This document shows positions 58,601 to 64,000 of a stretch of DNA of 64,000 nt, in pieces. The DNA lies in assembly GCA_011634665.1 (NCBI GenBank), contig WAEK01000020.1, positions 446,001 to 510,000 on the forward strand, read 5' to 3'. Both the position numbers and the translations under genes were made by a program. The notes below the pieces were generated by a model, which saw nothing but the letters and a program-made list of their open reading frames with translations, was not told the origin of the DNA and did no database searches. This DNA comes from Mortierella sp. BCC40632. Lineage: Eukaryota > Mortierellomycota > Mortierellomycetes > Mortierellales > Mortierellaceae. The first letter of the stretch is position 1; each line of letters starts with the position of its first letter.

Positions 58601-61600
58601 AGTACACCCATTCGAATCCTTTGGTAGTTTTTGGCGCTGCCATCAAACAGCTGGAAGGTGGATACGACAATATGGTCCAGCCACTTGTCGATGCCTGCAA
58701 GTACTTGACAGATTTTGGTTACGACGTCCTTGGTTACACTCTGTTGGAGTCTTTGTCCAAGAAGACTCGAAGCAAGGTCCAGGATGATGGCACATCAGCA
58801 GCAAAATGGATGAACAGTAAGTCTCTTTTTGCCTGTCTTTTTTTTTTTTTCAGTTCATCACGTTTGTTTAGGCACATTTATTGAATTTGAACGTTTTCTT
58901 GTTACCCCCCCCCCTCTCCCTCTCTAAAACAATAGCACTTGCATCCTTTTGTGGAAACCTCTATCGACGATACACATCTGCGGAACTGGATGGAATCCTT
59001 CAGTACATTGTTAATCAGCTCCGACTTGGATTTGCGTATGATCTCGTGGTCCTTCGAGAGCTACTTTCCAAAATGGGAGGCGTTGAAGAAACCAGCAACC
59101 TCAACTCTACGCAACTTTTGGCCATGGCTGGTGGTGATCTACTGAAAAATGAAGCCATCTTTGGTGGTGTCACTGGAACCGTGATGAAGAAGAACGCGAG
59201 GAGTTGCATGCGTCTATTGGATGCGATGATGCATGACGATATTGCAAGTCAGCTGTTGGTTCTGATTGCTCAACAAAGACAGGAGTGTATCTTTGGCAGC
59301 AATGAGATTCCTCATCTCAAGCTTTTGAGCAACCTTTCGGATCAGGCGCATGCTACTCTTGTCCAGCTCATGGATTTTATGTCAACAAATCTTCAAAAGG
59401 ACTATCCTCGCTTGGTACCTTCGTTGTATGATCTTTGTCTCAAGTACATGATTGAGCCAAGCATCGCAATGAGCATCATGCGTCCTAAGCTTCAGGATTT
59501 GATCAAGGTAGAGAGACATTTTAAAAAAAGACCCATGTAATGTGTCTTTGTCCAACTTACGATCAATCCTTGACGATTAACTTTCATTATATCGAGTAGA
59601 AAGACTACAGGGCAGCTGTCACAGCAAGGCTCAAGGCGGATGAAAAGTCGCCAGTCAGCATCAGGAATGACGCCTCTATGGAAGTTGATAGTCCTGGCGA
59701 GATCAAACCAATTGACATCGATGCCAATTCTTCGACTCCAGCAAATGTTTGGCTCCCATTCTTTGCGCCAATTTCCAGCGAAGTCAAGGATATCCTTCCA
59801 GAGAGAGCATGGAGAGGAATGAAGCCAGAGTTTTATGTCACCTTCTGGCAGCTCACTCTCTACGATATTTTTGTCCCTGTGGAGCAGTACAAGGCTGAGA
59901 TTGCCAAGATCAAGCAGACCGTAAATATTATGGACAGCGATCGATCTGTTTACAATAGTAGTATGCAAGCGAAGCGTAGCAGGGACCGAGAACGTCTCTT
60001 CCAGTCTGCTGCCAGACTTGATATCGAAATGGAGAACCAGCTTGCGAACCATAAGCGAGTGATGGAGCGCCTTCAAAAGGAGAAAGCGCACTGGTTCCGT
60101 GACCGTAAGTTTGCTTCTCTGGACGTGGATCCTAGTCACTACTTTTGGTATAATGTTCATTTTTGTTAACCAAGGTTTTCAACTTTTGCATCTCTTTTGC
60201 ACTTTCCTCTCTGGTTGATGGTGATTAGTGTCAACAGAACGACATGATATCGTCAGTCAGGTCTTCCAATACTGCATTTATCCTAGGGCAATCTTTTCCA
60301 ACCTGGATGCCATGTTCTGTGCCAAGTTTATTCAGTTGATGCATTCCATTGGCACTGTCAATTTTTCAACGCTGACACTCTATGATAAGGTGTGTATCTA
60401 GTTGCTGTGACCTATGCTCTCTATTGGGTTTACTTGGATGACAGATCAACATTCTGGCTTAATCTACCTTGATTTGACATTAACCAACCTACTCCACTTT
60501 TATTTTCTCTAGCTGTTCACTGAAGCAGACCGTCTTTTGTTCCTCTCGTCTGAGAGTGAGGCCAAGACATATGGCAAGTTCCTATGCGAAGTATTGATCA
60601 CGCTGTCATCGTGGCACAAGAACAAGGCCCTCTACGAAAAGGAAGGCCGCGGATCAGGCTTGCCAGGCTTTCAAAAGAAATGGGGTCCTGATAGTATTGA
60701 CGGAAAGATTGAAGAGGAAGACTTGGTTCAGTACGAAGAGTTTAGACATGCTCTTTACAAATGGCACACCAAGCTCTATCGAGTAAGTGATCTGAAACTC
60801 TACTGGCTGGGATTGACCCTCCATTTGCATTTGACAGAATGGGTTTACGTCGCTCATTGCTAACTCTTGTGTTGGCGAATTTGAAAATCTAGACCTTTGC
60901 TACCAGTCTGGACTCGGGCGAGTACATGAGGATCAGGAACACGATCATGATTCTTCGAGAAATCTCGCCCTGCTTCCCAGCCATGAATATTATCGGCAAC
61001 AAGCTTTTCGAGAGTGTGAAATCGATCGCCCTGAAGGAAACCAGAGACGACCTAAAGCTTTTGGCGAATGCTTATTTGGGAGTCTTGAAAAAATACAAGG
61101 AAAGTCAATCCTGGGTGAACGTAGCCCAGTTCCATATTGTCAAGGCACCTCCTGTGGAGGCAACATCATCTTCAGAGTCTTCATTGAGAGATGCAGCGCA
61201 AGCCACTTCAGGAACAGAGAGTCGATCCCAGAATTCACAAAATGGTGCTTCTGGTCACCAAAGTCCAAGACCCGATACTTCAAGATCCGAGGCGAGAGAT
61301 GCGGACGAAAAGAGGTAATCTTTGGAACGAATCGCTCTGCTCCTTTATTCACGTTCTTGTTTTACATTTCCTAACAATATGAGACTTGCTGGTTATCTTA
61401 AACAATAGCGGACGCACTGTCTCGTCGGGCTCTGCAGCCTCGAACCAACTCTTGAAGGATCGATTGGCAAGCATGAAGGATGCGCGCGTGGGTGGCACAA
61501 CCTCCCCGAACCCACTGGGCCGGAAGGTGGTTCCTTTGCCGCCTAAACCTGGCTCCATGGCTCATGAGAACCGTTATGACAACTCTCCAATGCACTCCAA

Positions 61601-64000
61601 CAGAGACTCCCGAGACACACCTACACGAGACTCTCCTATTATTGGTTCGTCAAGGACTGATGCTGTCCCAGAACTTCTTGTAATCTCCCTGAAGAGCACA
61701 CCCACTTCACGAGATACTGCCGAGTCCAAGGATTCTAACAAGGACTCTAACAAGGATTCCACAAAGGGCCTTAACAGAGACAATGATAGAGATAATTCAA
61801 GAGACGCCAATGGTTTTAGAGAACCTGTGCGCGATGGTAACGGACGGGACAACCGATTGCGTGAAACCATGGATATCACTGACCGTGATACTCGAGATCT
61901 AAAGGGCCAGATGACCCCAGACCCTCGTGACCGCCGCGACCTCCGGGATGGACCAGCGAATCGCAAGGATCTTCGGGACATGGCACCTCGTGACCCACGC
62001 GAAAGAGAATCTCTCGAAAATTCCAAAGCAGACAATCGTGACGGAAGGGACAATCGCGACATGCGTTCGACAGCAATGCCAGGCAGAGATCAACGCGATT
62101 TACGAGATATGCGGGACTCGAGAGATATGCGGGATATGAGAGATGTACGAGAATCAAGGGATATGAGGGAAACGCGCGATTTACGAGATGTGCGCGATCC
62201 TCGTGATTCCCGTGATGCTCGCGACAATCGTGACTTGCGAGATACTCGGGATCCCCGCAACGATCGCGATGTCCGAGATGTTCGAGATGTCCGCGATACT
62301 CGTGATACGCGTGATTCTCGGGATACTCGAGATACTCGGGATGTACGAGATGTTCGAGATGGACGTGATGTCAGAGACTCGAGAGATATCCGGGATTCTC
62401 GTGATCTGCGGGACGTTCGAGATGGACGTGGTAACCGGGATCCCCGAGACGTGCGAGATACACGCGATTTGCGTGAGACGATTGATGTGAGGGATCCACG
62501 TGGAGCCCGCGGCGATATGAGGGATCAGCGTGATGTCCGCGATCAACGAGATGTCAGGGATCAACGGGATGTTAGAGACCAACGCGACATGAGGGATCAA
62601 CGCGACGTTCGAGACCAGCGCGATATCCGTGACCAGCGCGATACCAGAGATCAACGTGATCCTCGGGACCAGCGTGACACGCGGGATTCACGACAGTTCC
62701 CTACACCAAGGGACCCACGCGATCAGCGAGATGATGCAAGAGAGTCCAAGGAGGGCCGTGATTCTGGAGCACGCCAATCCTCGAATAGAGATCAGCCCTT
62801 GGACAATAACCGAGGTGTTAATTTCCGTGGCAACAACCATGGAGACCATAGTCCGATGACTGTTTCGAATGACAAGGCCTATGAACGTGAAAAGGATCGC
62901 AATCGAGACAAGGACCGGTACCGCGATGATGACAAGCGACCGTACCAAGGTCGTGATAATGAAAGAGGCAAGGATACTCCACCACCAATCGAAGCTGATA
63001 AGAGCTATGATCGATCTGGAGAACGAGACAGGCGGTCTCAAGGACGAGACAAGGCCAGAGATCCTCCACGGGATCAGTTCAGGACCGAAGTTTCTACAGC
63101 CAGAGAACCTGAAAGACACTCGGATCGACGAGGTGGCCATCATAGGGACAGAGAAGAGAACTCTCAAGGCGGTCGGACAAGATCGTCGCCGACAAGACGA
63201 GGCGAAGAAAGAACTAGAGGAGAAGGTCGAGAACGAGATCTTCGAGACCAGATTTTGTCCGCCAGTGCCTCCAACAGAGACAACAATGGTAACCACGGAG
63301 CGCGGTCTGGGACCGTTGAGAAGGGAGATGATCAGTATCAGAGAGATGAGGGTCGAGATACTCGTAATGCTGGCGGCAATGCGGGTCAATCTCGGCCTGA
63401 TTCAATGTCCCGTGATCGGGATGGTCCTCGAGCTGGCTCTTCGCGTCGTCAGGAGTTGAGTCAAGAAGGTGTGTGTACTGAAATAATGTGTTTCTTTCTT
63501 TTTTTTTTTTTGCCTTTTCTTTTCTTTTTCTAATTGTTGTGGTGTGATCTATAGACGAGTCGAGACGTTCTTCCAGAGAGCCCCAGACTCGATCCGAGCG
63601 ACGAACGGATTCGAGTGACCGGAAACGAGGACGAGATAGCCGTAGTACGAGCACTGATCGAGACAAGGATTCGAAACGACGTCGTGACGGATCGACTTCG
63701 GAGAACTTGCGTCTGCAGGTTGTAAGTGGAAAAGGACATCGAGGCACCCAGCAATAATTATTAGAGAGAGAGAAGAGGGAAAGGATAGTTTTTTTTTTAT
63801 TTTTTATTTTTTTGTTTCTGTACCCCTATCCTTTCTTGCTCGCTCGCTCTCTCTCTCTCTCTCTCTCATGAAAGGAAGGTCACACGAGGAGGAGGAGAGA
63901 CTCTTATACAGTACTCTTTTTCGACAATATCGCAATGGAATCATTCATTATTACTTTTTGTAGGAGGCAAGCAGGAGCTCTAGCCGGAGTCGTAAACGTC
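55675..64000 (+). CDS. THO2: THO complex subunit 2 (THOC2 homologue), 3' end beyond window
   Basis: Model: join(55675..55724, 55835..56111, 56219..56346, 56551..56705, 56843..57039, 57131..57229, 57351..57446, 57536..58271, 58400..58816, 58936..59507, 59600..60104, 60229..60389, 60513..60782, 60893..61314, 61409..63468, 63555..63721, 63964..>64000); about 2,116 residues visible. THO2 is the scaffold of THO/TREX, coupling transcription to mRNP assembly and export in the nucleus. Landmarks: YKQQKYNLLREESEGYSKLI, IGYFDLDPNRVLDI, ILGFKFQTLQ, YGEWKTE, LSHSNP-like YTHSNPLVVFGA, YDVLGYTLLESL, ASFCGNLYRRY, FYVTFWQLTLYDIFVP, YPRAIFSNLDAMFCAKF, KFLCEVLITLSSWH, EFRHALYKWH. The C-terminus is a very long Arg/Asp-rich tail. 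If the last intron is retained, a TAA at 63754-63756 ends the protein instead. The start (MDRLLLQLKE) depends on a 50-base first exon with GTAAGC donor and CATCTAG acceptor. Confidence 0.95.

Overview
The window looks like nuclear DNA of an early-diverging filamentous fungus, most like Mucoromycota/Mortierellomycotina. This rests on short GT..AG introns with CTAAC/CTAAT-type branch sites, many long homopolymer and (GA)n tracts, a decayed pogo-family transposon, and a gene set that mixes fungal families with ones usually discussed in animals and plants (DET1, sphingomyelin-synthase-like, CLASRP). The species assignment is inference. Exon coordinates were built by hand from splice signals, phase sums and remembered family motifs. 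No alignment or transcript data were used.

Left part (1-23.6 kb): a degenerate pogo/Tigger transposase (minus) at the edge; a secreted protein with two expansin-like (DPBB) domains (minus); a long gene-poor stretch; a monocarboxylate-type MFS transporter (minus); a decayed unrecognised gene (minus, 11.8-13.7 kb); a stomatin/SPFH gene (plus); a second, paralogous MFS transporter (minus) with a 1.4-kb first intron; dUTPase (plus); and a one-pass membrane protein with a PPxY motif (minus).

Middle part (25-32.6 kb): a kelch-repeat type I membrane protein, a clear homologue of the ubiquitin-ligase component DET1 in ten exons, and an Emi1-like small Cys protein, all on the plus strand. From 32.6 to 42.6 kb the sequence is dominated by microsatellites, minisatellites and a GC-rich, low-complexity coding block (Q-rich, Pro/Arg repeat and acidic segments). 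No confident gene was found there.

Right part (42.6-64 kb): a sphingomyelin-synthase-like gene (minus) with a 1.7-kb intron; a CLASRP/SWAP-N splicing-factor gene in ten exons (minus); an unknown three-segment membrane protein (minus); an ABHD4/5-type alpha/beta hydrolase (minus) divergent from a DUF2470-like membrane protein (plus); and THO2, the large subunit of the THO mRNA-export complex, which runs off the right edge. Two RNA-processing genes (CLASRP, THO2) and two lipid-metabolism genes (SMS-like, ABHD) lie within about 21 kb, but there is no sequence evidence that they are co-regulated.
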